Source: Bathymodiolus brooksi
Lineage: Eukaryota > Mollusca > Bivalvia > Mytilida > Modiolidae
NCBI GenBank assembly: GCA_963680875.1
Contig: OY804589.1
Span: forward strand, 27,516,353-27,580,352
Direction of reading: 5' to 3'
DNA length: 64,000 bases
The notes beneath the pieces are model-generated. The model was not told the origin of the DNA. It saw nothing but the letters and a program-made list of their open reading frames with translations, and ran no database searches. The translations under genes were made by a program, and so were the position numbers. This document shows, piece by piece, positions 1 through 13,150 of this stretch. Each line of letters starts with the position of its first letter. The stretch's first letter is position 1.

Positions 1-139
1 AACTTCAAAATATGATTAATGTTGTAAATGTATGTTCAAATGAATACAATCTGCATGTAAATTTGTTGAAAACAAAGGTTGTCATTTTTAGAAATCGAGG
101 TAATATTAAATCAGAAGAAAAATGTCATAATAAAATTTA
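1..139 (+). pseudogene. LINE reverse transcriptase C-terminal fragment (copy 1)
   Basis: This stretch matches 36120-36258 and encodes the segment after the Y-A-D-D box, including the L-L-K-T-K-V-V-I-F motif. The remainder of the RT would lie left of the window. Confidence 0.7.
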
Positions 140-1050
140 ACTCTTTCAGTATTTGCTTGTTGAAAATAGCAATTAAAGTTGAATTTCAGTATCGAGTGGT
201 CTCTTTTTCCTAACGAGCTATAATGTTCGATATCTGTAACCATTCCATCTTCATTTGTAAGTATTAGGTCCAATACATGAGGGTCCTGATTGACACGTCC
301 TCTAGTTGGCTTATTTACATGTTGAAAAAGATAGCAGTCTCTTATGCACTCAATAAATTTAAAGTCAATTAAAGATTCATTTGATGATGTACTCCATGTG
401 TTCCAACATATTTTTCCATAATTGAAACCTCCCATGATTAGTAGATGTCTATAGCCTTTATTTGAAACTTCATGTAGTAATTTCCGCAGTTCTTCATCAT
501 TATCCTCGGTCCCACTACTACTTCTGTATATACATCCTTCTAGTAGTTTGTCACCATCAACAAGCGGTCTAATCAGAAGGCGATACAATGCGACTTCTGT
601 GACGAATTCTCCCCTTAGAGATTCACAGTATATTATATATAAAATGTATTCCTACGGATAGGGATTAATATAAGTTCTTGTAATTTGTTTCCCAATCCTA
701 TTAATTACTTCTTATTATGTAATGTATATAGCTGAATATTGTAATGTTATACTGAATTAATTAATAAAATATGTTTAAACTAAATCGACTTGTACGGCTT
801 GAATAGATTCATGAATATATAGACTCGCTCCTCTACCGATATTGTTGCTAATGTTGCAACTAAACATTTCATAGTTCTCAATAGCTAGTTCACAGTTCTG
901 TAAATTATATCTAAAATGTTTAGGCTTGACTTCAGTTATTCCTATAATTTTTTGTTTGCTATTTTTAACATGTAGTTTTAATTCTGGCATCTTATTGATT
1001 AAACAATCTGCATTTGTATATAAACAACTCATAAAATCCAATTTATGCAA
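106..1050 (-). pseudogene. CR1/jockey-like LINE endonuclease, broken (copy 1)
   Basis: Minus-strand frames 1050-775 and 588-106 are the N- and C-terminal parts of an APE-type LINE endonuclease. The first has Y-T-N-A-D-C-L-I-N-K and I-I-G-I-T-E-V-K. The second has G-C-I-Y-R-S, a G-(D>G)-F-N-Y motif in which the catalytic Asp is replaced, L-D-L-I-L-T-N-E and S-L-G-K-R-D-H-S with the catalytic DH. About 130-190 bp of unrelated AT-rich sequence with a stop separates the halves. The RT that should follow is absent on this strand. It is a non-functional relic. Confidence 0.8.
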
Positions 1051-1390
1051 TGAACGAACAGGTGCTTTAGAACTGTCTTGTGCTTTAGAACAAACACTGT
1101 GAACGGTTAAAACTATTTACATGTCGAGTATTGTCTCTTATTTGGATTTTCTTGATGTATCTTGCCCACGGGGGGCCTCTTACTCTGTACAAACATTTCC
1201 CCTGGGATTTTTCTTCCTTTTTTTTAGCCTCTGCAATTAAAACTTTGAACTCTTCCCTTTCCTTGGGAGGTCATATCATGATTAATTGATATGTTCTTAA
1301 TACCTGATTCATTGTCACCAGTTACTTCATCTTCTGATCTGAGCCTAACAAAGTTTTTGAAATTTGTTCTCTTAATATCATCATCTGATT

Positions 1391-1611
1391 CCCAATGTTG
1401 CTGAAAAAAATATTCTGATTTTGGTGGAGGAAAAAAAAAATCTGATTCAGAGTTTTTGTCATATAACCTAATGTTAAATTCCGGAAAAAAAATTCGCGCT
1501 TTACCCGACAAAAAAATTAATATTCTAATTCTTGTGTTGTCCGAAAAAAAAATTCTGAACGAAACCAAAAACCATAACCCCCCCCTTCAAGTTAAATGGT
1601 CGGTCCCTTAT
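1391..1611. mobile_element. Truncated PIF/Harbinger-like MITE
   Basis: This copy keeps the right end (AAGTTAAATGGTCGGTCCC followed by TTA) but lost its left inverted end to the deletion that also clipped the adjacent LINE ORF1. The complete relative is at 38475-38762. Confidence 0.65.
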
Positions 1612-1903
1612 CTTATGGTGGAATGATAGCCTAAATAACTATGGTCGATATAGTAAATGTTCGTCTGCTGAGAAATTAATCAACTCTATTGTGTATAGAT
1701 ATTGCAAAAAACATATTCGGATTAATAATTGATTTTACCGTACAGACAATATTTTCGGTGAGGCTATTTCCCCTCACCACATCAATAATTCGAGGTTTGG
1801 ATATTTTTGCACATTTTTTCCTAGATGTCATACAATTATAGGCTACTATATGAATATCCAACAGTGTTGTCTAATCGTTTTAGTATAAGTTGGAACCTAG
1901 ACC

Positions 1904-2094
1904 CAGGGGCGGATCCAGGGGGGGGGGGGCGCACCCGGCGCGCGCCCCTCTAAAATTGGTAAAAATATGATTTTTTGGCGTAAAATCGTGATTTTTCACA
2001 CGAAATACCCCCAAAATTTTCGCGCCTCCCTCCGCTTGGCGCAATTTTTATAAGCCCCCCCCCCCCCTAACTTGAAATCCTGGATCCGCCCCTG
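1904..2094. mobile_element. hAT-like MITE, CAGGGGCGGATCCAG ends
   Basis: Inverted ends CAGGGGCGGATCCAG and CTGGATCCGCCCCTG enclose about 160 bp with G and C homopolymers. Ends of this type are widespread in hAT-derived MITEs. The 8-bp target duplication is not clear. Confidence 0.6.
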
Positions 2095-3099
2095 ACCCGT
2101 CTGTAATTTTAAGATACTTTGTTTTGTGATGTGCTATTTGTGTGAGATTTACTTCAGTGTTGCAGATGATACATGTGAATTGATAAAGTAATATTAATAT
2201 ATAGATATATTAATGACACGGTAGATTTGTTTGTTATTTATTGAGTAATAACTACTGAAGTTACTGTGCAGCAAGAAATACAATCTGTGGCCACTCATCC
2301 TGTTTCATAATTTCTGGATCTGTGAGGACCGACTTCCCTACAGGTCTCAGATTTTATGAGTGTCATTTAGAAAGGGTCTGCAATAGTAAGTTAACTACAT
2401 TATCTATCTCTTTATATGATTGCTTTTCATTATTGTCCAAATTTTGGATCCTTCCTGTAAAGCCATACACTCTTTTTTTCTTTTCTTTTTTTGGACCGAA
2501 AAATGTGGGGCAAAGCTTTCAAAACTGACAAGCGAAAAAAGAGTCTGTTGGCTTCCAAGCCTACTCTTCAACCCTGTGTTGTTGTTTTTGTGTTTGTTAT
2601 TTTTTTTTGGCTTCCGTTCCTTTTCTACATATTTGGCAATAAAAGTTGAAAGGTGGACAAAACCATAGAGTTGTCCCCTTTTTCAAAGTTTGCACATGTA
2701 CCATGTACAAAAACATGCATGTACACACGTGAATAGCGCTACCAGGTTATAATTTTCGTGCTTTTTTCTTTAAATATTCGGTTATGTCTCGGCTGTTACC
2801 GAATAACAATTGCAAGAAAAAAAAATCCTTTGAAGTTCACAATAATAAGTGTTTGTTGATTTGCGTGGAACAGTTGCGTTGAAGGTTAAGAACAAAACCT
2901 AAAGTAACAATTTTAGTACCCCCAAAAAAATCTTAATGCTGCAACTGATTCTGAACATGGGCTACTATCAGAAAATGCTCAGGATCCCAGTAGTCTTGGG
3001 CTTCTAGTTGGTCCTTGTTAAGTTTTATCCTCTGAGGGACATGTATAAGATACAGTACTATTGAAACGAAAGAAGCGGTTAGTATTGGATAAAACGACT

Positions 3100-3449
3100 T
3101 AAATTCGAACATGGGCAATTAGGTAAGTGTCTTAGAAACAGTTTGATACGACAGTGCCATATGTAGACAAGGTAAAAAGTGTAAAAAAAACACGGGGGTT
3201 TCCCAACCGAGGTGAGCGATATGGCGCGAAATATGAAAATGGAGTTGCTTACCTTCTCTCTTATACTGTATCAGTCAAAAAACTGTGGACACAGAATACA
3301 CGTATTATTCATGATGTATGACGTCTACTGATATTGTCAAATGAAGAAAAAACAAAGGATTTTTAAAATTTTGAAGAAGGAATGATTTATATGAAAATTT
3401 TGAAAAAAGGGGGGAGGAGGAATCGAAATCCATGCCCCATGCGCCTGTG
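3100..3449. mobile_element. Truncated palindromic element, copy 0
   Basis: This corresponds to the last 350 bp of the right arm of the 2.2 kb elements that follow, ending in GCGCCTGTG. It begins exactly where the segmental duplication ends, so this junction is a rearrangement breakpoint. Confidence 0.8.
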
Positions 3450-4063
3450 ATCTTGATTTGAGAAATTATCGTAATAAACGGGAAACAATGTTAGAGACTA
3501 TATTTCTCTAATTCTTGTTCAATTTTCACACTTCTCAACCCGTGTGAGAAGAAATCGATAATCAACGTGTTAATCACTTTGTTCTCAGTCGCTGATTGGT
3601 CAATTACGTAATAATGTCTCAACCCGTGAGTGAGATAAGCATTTCACGCTACTTTTCCCGTAAAACTGTTACGTTTTGCAAAATGTCATTGTGTCAATAA
3701 AATCGTTTAATTAACCGTAACTAACCGTAATTAACCGTACCGACATCAAGAACCCCTCTTCTTCCGTAAATGGCCGTTTTCGGGTGAAGACGACCGAGGT
3801 AAGACGAGTCCACGTGCACTCGTCTTTACTCGTTGTGACATCCAATCAGAACGCCTCTAACAAGAAAAAAAATCGTTTAAATATATACCATAAGCCTGGA
3901 ATGTCACATTATATACCCTGTATGATAGCTGAATAACAGATATATTACGGATTTAACCATTGTTTTTTTTTTCAAATACAGATTCCAACCGTATTAAATA
4001 TATATTTGTGTCTTTTATTTTCATTTTTTCGTATTTCTAGATGTCCTTTTCCGTACCTTTGAC
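3450..4063. repeat. Spacer between palindromic elements
   Basis: A 0.6 kb spacer repeated at 6265-6877 and 9083-9695. Its start (gatttgagaaattatcg) recurs at about 12587, and the following part (ttctctaattcttgttc to cccgtgggtgagat) recurs at about 60150-60280. The spacer is therefore itself a patchwork of dispersed repeats, with short internal inverted motifs around CTCAACCCGTG. Confidence 0.75.
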
Positions 4064-6264
4064 CACAGGCGCATGGGGCATGGATTTCGTTTCCTCCTCC
4101 CCCCTTTTCTCTACTACCCCCCTTTTTTCAAAATTTTCATATAAATCATTCCTTTTTCAAAATTTTCATAATCATTCGTTTTTTCTTCATTTGACAATAT
4201 CAGTAGACGTCATACATCATGAATAATACGTGTATTCTGTGTCCACAGTTTTTCGACTGAAACAGTATAAGATAGAAGGTAAACAACTCCATTTTCATAT
4301 TTCGCGCCATATCGCTCACCTCGGTTGGGTAACCCCCGTGTTTTTTATACTTTTTACCTTGTCTACATATGGCACTGTCGTATCAAACTGTTTCTAAGAC
4401 ACTTACCTAATTGCCCATGTTCGAATTTCAGTCTGTACGTCGATCTTTTCCAAGAAATCTCGCCGAGAATAGCGAGGCAGCTTCGTTTCTAGGTCAAACT
4501 ACATCATTTGAGACGGAAGTGCAAGAACGGGAACCTGGGATTTTTACGAATGGATTACCTGCAATGAAAAACCCAGATGCGCTCCGAATATTTTTCCCGG
4601 AATGTTTTGGCGGGAAATATAAACCGCTGAAAAAACATAACAGCAGACAAATTATTTCGTAAAAATGGCACAACGACCATCTGAATATGGAAACATTGAA
4701 ATAATTTGATGGTAAATAACTGTTCAAAAAGAAATTCAAACTGAGAAATAGATGATTGAATGGTTAGAACTGAAGTCAAAATTTCAATGAAAAAGAAATA
4801 TTCAGCTTGCCTCTACTTCAAATTATTAAAATCATACCCAAACAAATACATATACAACTAAAAAATAAATAAATAAATAAAAACAAAAAAACAAAGGAAG
4901 AAGAAGCTGAGAACAGCTATTGAATGGGACTATGGCATTTTACCCCCTTCCTCAATAAAAGGGCTCCCAACTGACAAAAATGTGTAAGGGAGCCGGAGAA
5001 ACCATTTAACTAAGGGGGCTATTTCTTTTTCATTTCATGTCACTGATTTTATAAAACAATAATCTGTCTTACAGGGGTAAAAAATAAATAACTTGTGTAA
5101 CTCCATTTTTCAACAGTGACAGAAATCAGTGTTGAAATCCAGAAAAAAAATCCTATTTTACCGTATAAGTGGTTATTTTGGTGGGTATTTAATTTTCGCT
5201 TTCTTCGCGAGGATGTTAAATGCGCAAAAAAAGTTCACGAATTATTATTTCACGTTCAAATAGTTAAACAAGTTATTTATTTTTTACCCCTGAAAAAGAA
5301 ATAGCCCCCTTAGTTAAATGGTCCCTCCGGCTCCCTTACACATTTTTATCAGTTGGGAGCTCTTTTATTGAGGAAGAGGGTAAAATGCCATAGTCCCATT
5401 CAATAGCTGTTCGCAGCTTCTTCTTCCTTTGTTTTTTTTTTATTTATTTTTATTTTTTTTTTTTTTTAGTTATATATGTATTTGTTTGGGTATGATTTTA
5501 ATAATTTGAAGTAGAGGCAAGCTGAATATTTCTTTTTCGTTGAAATTTTGACTTCAGTTCTAACCATTCAATCATCTATTTCTCAGTTTGAATTTCTTTT
5601 TGAACAGTTATCTACCGTCAAATTATTTCAATGTTTCCATATTCAGATGGTCGTTGTGCCATTTTTACGAAATAATCCGTCTGCTGTTATGTTTTTTCAG
5701 CGGTTTATATTTCCCGCCAAAACATTATGGGAAAAATATTCGGAGCGCATCTGGGTTTTTCATTGCAGGTAATCCATTCGTAAAAATCCCAGGGTTCCCG
5801 TTCTTGCACTTCCGTCTCAAATGATGTAGTTTGACCTTGAAACGAAGCTGCCTCGCTATTCTCGGCGAGATTTCTTGGAAAAGATCGACGTACAGACTGA
5901 AATTCGAACATGGGCAATTAGGTAAGTGTCTTAGAAACAGTTTGATACGACAGTGCCATATGTAGACAAGGTAAAAAGTGTAAAAAACACGGGGGTTTCC
6001 CAACCGAGGTGAGCGATATGGCGCGAAATATGAAAATGGAGTTGTTTACCTTCTATCTTATACTGTATCAATCGAAAAACTGTGGACACAGAATACACGT
6101 GTTATTCATGATGTATGACGTCTACTGATATTGTCAAATGAAGAAAAAACGAATGATTATGAAAATTTTGAAAAAGGAATGATTTATATGAAAATTTTGA
6201 AAAAAGGGGGGTAGTAGAGAAAAGGGGGGAGGAAGAAATGAAATCCATGCCCCATGCGCCTGTG
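4064..6264. mobile_element. 2.2 kb palindromic DNA element, copy 1
   Basis: Starts CACAGGCGCATGGGGCATGG and ends with its reverse complement. The arms are about 980 bp each and nearly identical, around a loop of about 230 bp (about 5060-5285). CCTTTGAC lies immediately left (4056-4063). Short ORFs here occur in mirrored pairs and are by-products of the palindrome. No transposase is visible, so this looks like a non-autonomous foldback element. The 8-bp target duplication fits hAT or another 8-bp superfamily. Confidence 0.85.
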
Positions 6265-6877
6265 ATCTTGATTTGATAAATTATCGTAATAAACGGGAAA
6301 CAATATTAGAGACTATATTTCTCTAATTCTTGTTCAATTTTCACACTTCTCAACCCGTGTGAGAAGAAATCGATAATCAACGTGTTAATCACTTTGTTCT
6401 CAGTCGCTGATTGGTCAATTACGTAATAATTTCTCAACCCGTGGGTGAGATAAGCATTTCACGCTACTTTTCCCGTAAAACTGTTACGTTTTGCAAAATG
6501 TCATTGTGTCAATAAAATCGTTTAATTAACCGTAACTAACCGTAATTAACCGTACCGTCATCAAGAACCCCTCTTCTTCCGTAAATGGCCGTTTTCGGGT
6601 GAAGACGACCGAGGTAAGACGAGTCCACGTGCACTCGTCTTTACTCGTTGTGACATCCAATCAGAACGCCTCTAACAAGAAAAAAAATCGTTTAAATATA
6701 TACCATAAACCTGGAATGTCACATTATATACCCTGTATGATAGCTGAATAACAGATATATTACGGATTTAACCATTGTTTTTTTTTCAAATACAGATTCC
6801 AACCGTATTAAATATATATTTGTGTCTTTTATTTTCATTTTTTCGTATTTCTAGATGTCCTTTTCCGTACCTTTGAC

Positions 6878-9082
6878 CACAGGCGCATGGGGCATGGATT
6901 TCGTTTCCTCCTCCCCCCTTTTCTCTACTACCCCCCTTTTTTCAAAATTTTCATATACATCATTCCTTTTTCAAAATTTTCATAATCATTCGTTTTTTCT
7001 TCATTTGACAATATCAGTAGACGTCATACATCATGAATAATACGTGTATTCTGTGTCCACAGTTTTTCGACTGAAACAGTATAAGATAGAAGGTAACCAA
7101 CTCCATTTTCATATTTCGCGCCATATCGCTCACCTCGGTTGGGAAACCCTCGTGTTTTTTATACTTTTTACCTTGTCTACATATGGCACTGTCGTGTCAA
7201 ACTGTTTCTAAGACACTTACCTAATTGTCCATGTTCGAATTTCAGTCTGTACGTCGATCTTTTCCAAGAAATCTCGCCGAGAATAGCGAGGCAGCTTCGT
7301 TTCTAGGTCAAACTACATCATTTGAGACGGAAGTGCAAGAACGGGAACCTGGGATTTTTACGAATGGATTACCTGCAATGAAAAACCCAGATGCGCTCCG
7401 AATATTTTTCCCGGAATGTTTTGGCGGGAAATATAAACCGCTGAAAAAACATAACAGCAGACAAATTATTTCGTAAAAATGGCACAACGACCATCTGAAT
7501 ATGGAAACATTGAAATAATTTGATGGTAAATAACTGTTCAAAAAGAAATTCAAACTGAGAAATAGATGATTGAATGGTTAGAACTGAAGTCAAAATTTCA
7601 ATGAAAAAGAAATATTCAGCTTGCCTCTACTTCAAATTATTAAAATCATACCCAAACAAATACATATATAACTAAAAAAAAAAAAAAATAAAAATAAATA
7701 AAAAAAAAACAAAGGAAGAAGAAGCTGAGAACAGCTATTGAATGGGACTATGGCATTTTACCCCCTTCCTCAATAAAAGGGCTCCCAACTGACAAAAATG
7801 TGTAAGGGAGCCGGAGAAACCATTTAACTAAGGGGGCTATTTCTTTTTCATTTCATGTCACTGATTTTATAAAACAATAATCTGTCTTACAGTGGTAAAA
7901 AATAAATAACTTGTGTAACTCCACTTTTCAACAGTGACATAAATCAGTGTTGAAATCCAGAAAAAAAATCCTATTTTACCGTATAAGTGGTTATTTTGGT
8001 GGGTATTTAATTTTCGCTTTCTTCGCGAGGATGTTAAATGCGCAAAAAAAGTTCACGAATTATTATTTCACGTTCAAATAGTTAAACAAGTTATTTATTT
8101 TTTACTCCTGAAAAAGAAATAGCCCCCTTAGTTAAATGGTCCCTCCGGCTCACTTACACATTTTTATCAGTTGGGAGCTCTTTTATTGAGGAAGAGGGTA
8201 AAATGCCATAGTCCCATTCAATAGCTGTTCGCAGCTTCTTCTTCCTTTGTTTTTTTTTTATTTATTTTTTTTTTTTTTTTTTTTTAGTTATATATGTATT
8301 TGTTTGGGTATGATTTTAATAATTTGAAGTAGAGGCAAGCTGAATATTTCTTTTTCATTGAAATTTTGACTTCAGTTCTAACCATTCAATCATCTATTTC
8401 TCAGTTTGAATTTCTTTTTGAACAGTTATCTACCGTCAAATTATTTCAATGTTTCCATATTCAGATGGTCGTTGTGCCATTTTTACGAAATAATCCGTCT
8501 GCTGTTATGTTTTTTCAGCGGTTTATATTTCCCGCCAAAACATTATGGGAAAAATATTCGGAGCGCATCTGGGTTTTTCATTGCAGGTAATCCATTCGTA
8601 AAAATCCCAGGATTCCCGTTCTTGCACTTCCGTCTCAAATGATGTAGTTTGACCTTGAAACGAAGCTGCCTCTCTATTCTCGGCGAGATTTCTTGGAAAA
8701 TATCGACGTACAGACTGAAATTCGAACATGGGCAATTAGGTAAGTGTCTTAGAAACAGTTTGATACGACAGTGCCATATGTAGACAAGGTAAAAAGTGTA
8801 AAAAACACAGGGGTTTCCCAACCGAGGTGAGCGATATGGCGCGAAATATGAAAATGGAGTTGTTTACCTTCTATCTTATACTGTATCAATCGAAAAACTG
8901 TGGACACAGAATACACGTGTTATTCATGATGTATGACGTCTACTGATATTGTCAAATGAAGAAAAAACGAATGATTATGAAAATTTTGAAAAAGGAATGA
9001 TTTATATGAAAATTTTGAAAAAAGGGGGGTAGTAGAGAAAAGGGGGGAGGAAGAAACGAAATCCATGCCCCATGCGCCTGTG
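6878..9082. mobile_element. 2.2 kb palindromic DNA element, copy 2
   Basis: Nearly identical to 4064-6264, 2814 bp downstream, with the same ends and the same CCTTTGAC on its left. Differences are scattered substitutions and homopolymer lengths. Confidence 0.85.
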
Positions 9083-9695
9083 ATCTTGATTTGATAAATT
9101 ATCGTAATAAACGGGAAACAATATTAGAGACTATATTTCTCTAATTCTTGTTCAATTTTCACACTTCTCAAACCGTGTGAAAAGAAATCGATAATCAACG
9201 TGTTAATCACTTTGTTCTCAGTCGCTGATTGGTCAATTACGTAATAATTTCTCAACCCGTGGGTGAGATAAGCATTTCACGCTACTTTTCCCGTAAAACT
9301 GTTACGTTTTGCAAAATGTCATTGTGTCAATAAAATCGTTTAATTAACCGTAACTAACCGTAATTAACCGTACCGTCATCAAGAACCCCTCTTCTTCCGT
9401 AAATGGCCGTTTTCGGGTGAAGACGACCGAGGTAAGACGAGTCCACGTGCACTCGTCTTTACTCGTTGTGACATCCAATCAGAACGCCTCTAACAAGAAA
9501 AAAAATCGTTTAAATATATACCATAAGCCTGGAATGTCACATTATATACCCTGTATGATAGCTGAATAACAGATATATTACGGATTTAACCATTGTTTTT
9601 TTTTCAAATACAGATTCCAACCGTATTAAATATATATTTGTGTCTTTTATTTTCATTTTTTCGTATTTCTAGATGTCCTTTTCCGTACCTTTGAC

Positions 9696-11897
9696 CACAG
9701 GCGCATGGGGCATGGATTTCGTTTCCTCCTCCCTCCTTTTCTCTACTACCCCCCTTTTTTCAAAATTTTCATATACATCATTCCTTTTTCGAAATTTTCA
9801 TAATCATTCGTTTTTTCTTCATTTGACAATATCAGTAGACGTCATACATCATGAATAATACGTGTATTCTGTGTCCACAGTTTTTCGACTGAAACAGTAT
9901 AAGATAGAAGGTAAGCAACTCCATTTTCATATTTCGGGCCATATCGCTCACCTCGGTTGGGAAACCCCCGTGTTTTTTATACTTTTTACCTTGTCTACAT
10001 ATGGCACTGTCGTATCAAACTGTTTCTAAGACACTTACCTAATTGTCCATGTTCGAATTTCAGTCTGTACGTCGATCTTTTCCAAGAAATCTCGCCGAGA
10101 ATAGCGAGGCAGCTTCGTTTCTAGGTCAAACTACATCATTTGAGACGGAAGTGCAAGAACGGGAACCTGGGATTTTTACGAATGGATTACCTGCAATGAA
10201 AAACCCAGATGCGCTCCGAATATTTTTCCCGGAATGTTTTGGCGGGAAATATAAACCGCTGAAAAAACAAAACAGCAGACAAATTATTTCATAAAAATGG
10301 CACAACGACCATCTGAATATGGAAACATTGAAATAATTTGATGGTAAATAACTGTTCAAAAAGAAATTCAAACTGAGAAATAGATGATTGAATGGTTAGA
10401 ACTGAAGTCAAAATTTCAATGAAAAAGAAATATTCAGCTTGCCTCTACTTCAAATTATTAAAATCATACCCAAACAAATACATATACAACTAAAAAATAA
10501 ATAAATAAATAAAAACAAAAAAACAAAGGAAGAAGAAGCTGAGAACAGCTATTGAATGGGACTATGGCATTTTACCCCCTTCCTCAATAAAAGGGCTCCC
10601 AACTGACAAAAATGTGTAAGGGAGCCGGAGAAACCATTTAACTAAGGGGGCTATTTCTTTTTTATTTCATGTCACTGATTTTATAAAACAATAATCTGTC
10701 TTACAGGGGTAAAAAATAAATAACTTGTGTAACTCCACTTTTCAACAGTGACATAAATCAGTGTTGAAATCCAGAAAAAAAATCCTATTTTACCGTATAA
10801 GTGGTTATTTTGGTGGGTATTTAATTTTCGCTTTCTTCGCGAGGATGTTAAATGCGCAAAAAAAGTTCACGAATTATTATTTCACGTTCAAATAGTTAAA
10901 CAAGTTATTTATTTTTTACCCCTGAAAAAGAAATAGCCCCCTTAGTTAAATGGTCCCTCCGGCTCACTTACACATTTTTATCAGTTGGGAGCTCTTTTAT
11001 TGAGGAAGAGGGTAAAATGCCATAGTCCCATTCAATAGCTGTTCGCAGCTTCTTCTTCCTTTGTTTTTTTTTTATTTATTTTTATTTATTTTTTTTTTTA
11101 GTTATATATGTATTTGTTTGGGTATGATTTTAATAATTTGAAGTAGAGGCAAGCTGAATATTTCTTTTTCATTGAAATTTTGACTTCAGTTCTAACCATT
11201 CAATCATCTATTTCTCAGTTTGAATTTCTTTTTGAACAGTTATCTACCGTCAAATTATTTCAATGTTTCCATATTCAGATGGTCGTTGTGCCATTTTTAC
11301 GAAATAATCCGTCTGCTGTTATGTTTTTTCAGCGGTTTATATTTCCCGCCAAAACATTATGGGAAAAATATTCGGAGCGCATCTGGGTTTTTCATTGCAG
11401 GTAATCCATCCGTAAAAATCCCAGGGTTCCCGTTCTTGCACTTCCGTCTCAAATGATGTAGTTTGACCTTGAAACGAAGCTGCCTCGCTATTCTCGGCGA
11501 GATTTCTTGGAAAAGATCGACGTACAGACTGAAATTCGAACATGGGCAATTAGGTAAGTGTCTTAGAAACAGTTTGATACGACAGTGCCATATGTAGACA
11601 AGGTAAAAAGTATAAAAAACACGGGGGTTTCCCAACCGAGGTGAGCGATATGGCGCGAAATATGAAAATGGAGTTGTTTACCTTCTATCTTATACTGTAT
11701 CAATCGAAAAACTGTGGACACAGAATACACGTATTATTCATGATGTATGACGTCTACTGATATTGTCAAATGAAGAAAAAACGAATGATTATGAAAATTT
11801 TGAAAAAGGAATGATTTATATGAAAATTTTGAAAAAAAGGGGGGTAGTAGAGAAAAGGGGGGAGGAGGAAACGAAATCCATGCCCCATGCGCCTGTG
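9696..11897. mobile_element. 2.2 kb palindromic DNA element, copy 3
   Basis: Third copy, 2818 bp beyond copy 2. It has CCTTTGAC on the left (9688-9695) and, unlike the others, CCTTTGAC again on the right at 11898-11905. This gives a perfect 8-bp target duplication and identifies this as the original insertion junction. Confidence 0.88.
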
Positions 11898-11900
11898 CCT

Positions 11901-11928
11901 TTGACGTCATTCTTCAATGACGTCAAAA
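11901..11928. promoter_or_regulatory. Paired TGACGTCA (CRE-type) palindrome
   Basis: TTGACGTCATT and AATGACGTCAA form an 11-bp inverted repeat separated by 4 nt, each arm holding a canonical CRE. It overlaps the right target duplication of the palindromic element and lies about 1.6 kb upstream of Ig exon 1. A regulatory role is not shown. Confidence 0.35.
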
Positions 11929-12190
11929 TATGTGTCACGTCATATTTCATGTATGGGGTGTCTCATGAAGTAAACTACTGTACTTTCAATAAAATATTAG
12001 TGAGAAATGCTCAAATATCAGTAGAAAGCTACTTAATTTATTAGTCGGTGTCACAAAAGTCAATTTTATGTGATGTGTATTTCATAACGCTCAATGATAT
12101 TGATCTGATAATGTATGCAAATTAGTTACTGATCAATGGCGGGCGTCTCTAGGAGTTCGCGATAGTGAAAGTTGTTGGATTACGGAAGAA

Positions 12191-12360
12191 ATAGGTACTT
12201 ACATGCGTTGTTGTGAAAGCCCGGGTGATCTTCCACTCGTGATAGAAATTGTTGTGTCTTTTCGCTCGTTTCGCTGCGCTCCACTCGCGAAAAGACATAA
12301 CATTTCTATCTCTCGTGGAAGATCACCCGGTCTTTCCCAAGAACGTATGTAAGAACCTAT
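12191..12360. repeat. Hairpin element, 170 bp
   Basis: ATAGGTACTTACATGCGTTG at the left is mirrored by aagaacctat at the right. The arms fold almost end to end around a CG-rich loop near 12270-12285. Confidence 0.75.
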
Positions 12361-12654
12361 TAATCTGGAATCTTGTCCCTTCTCCATCATTGCTTCAAAA
12401 ACATTCCTTAACGGGTGTTACGTCAATTGAAGTATACGTCAGTGACGTCATTGGACGTCGATTTGAGAAAGTGAAAAACGGCCATATATTTTGTTAAATT
12501 AGTGAGAAAAAGAATCAAACAAATGTTTAGTGTTCCATTAGAAAAACAAACCTCGAACTTTAAAATGTGAAAATTTAACTATCGAGATTTGAGAAATTAT
12601 CGTAATAAACGGGAATCAATGTTAGAGACTATATTTAAATAACCTGTTCAACAA

Positions 12655-13150
12655 TTTCAATTATTACATAAGGCTCTATTTTACTGTTTTTCTATTGGCC
12701 AGAAGCAATACACGTGACATTCCATTTTCTAACATATTGATTAGCAAAAAGCAATTTCTGTGCAATAAATAATCATATTGCACTCTCGTGCAAAATCAAT
12801 GAAATAAATTACGTGGCACGAGAGTGCAATATGGTTTTTTATTGCACAGAAATTGCTTTTTGCTAATCAATATGTTAGAAAATTTCATAAAATTTGAAAA
12901 TTTTCAGAAAATTTGAAAATCATAAAATAAAAAAAAGTAAAATTTAAAGTTCAATTATTTTTAACAAATTTGAAAATTTCATTTTTTTTTTAAAAATTCA
13001 AAATTTTCATAAAATTTCAAAACTTTCAAAAATTTCATACTATTTCAAAAAAATTCAAAATGATAAAATTTTCAAAAAGTTTCAAAAATTTCATAGTTTT
13101 CATAAAATTTCAAAATTAAGAGTAAAATAGAGCCGTATGTAATAAAACAA
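12655..13150. repeat. Nested inverted repeats with AT-rich filler
   Basis: An outer pair (cggctctattttact type, 12665-12685 versus 13112-13135) encloses a hairpin at 12725-12882 with arms over 60 bp, then about 220 bp of degenerate aaaatttcaaaattt repeats. No coding potential is seen. Confidence 0.65.

Larger units (their letters stand above)
1..3098. repeat. Segmental duplication, copy 1
   Basis: Position 1 aligns with 36120, and near-identity runs to about 3098 (matching about 40217), same orientation. Differences include a deletion in copy 1 near 1383 that removes much of a LINE ORF1 and one end of a MITE, a single copy of the 18-20 bp tandem repeat at 1060-1102, and small indels in homopolymers. 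Copy 1 probably continues left of the window. Inside 2,100-3,098 I see no gene. Confidence 0.9.

Noticed and set aside
4041..11635. Many repeated 60-90 codon frames on both strands
   Set aside because: They recur as mirrored pairs inside the palindromic elements and at the same places in each copy, and have no recognisable domain.
12249..12497. 82 codon frame with basic residues
   Set aside because: It reads through a hairpin element, and the mirror frame on the minus strand is equally open.
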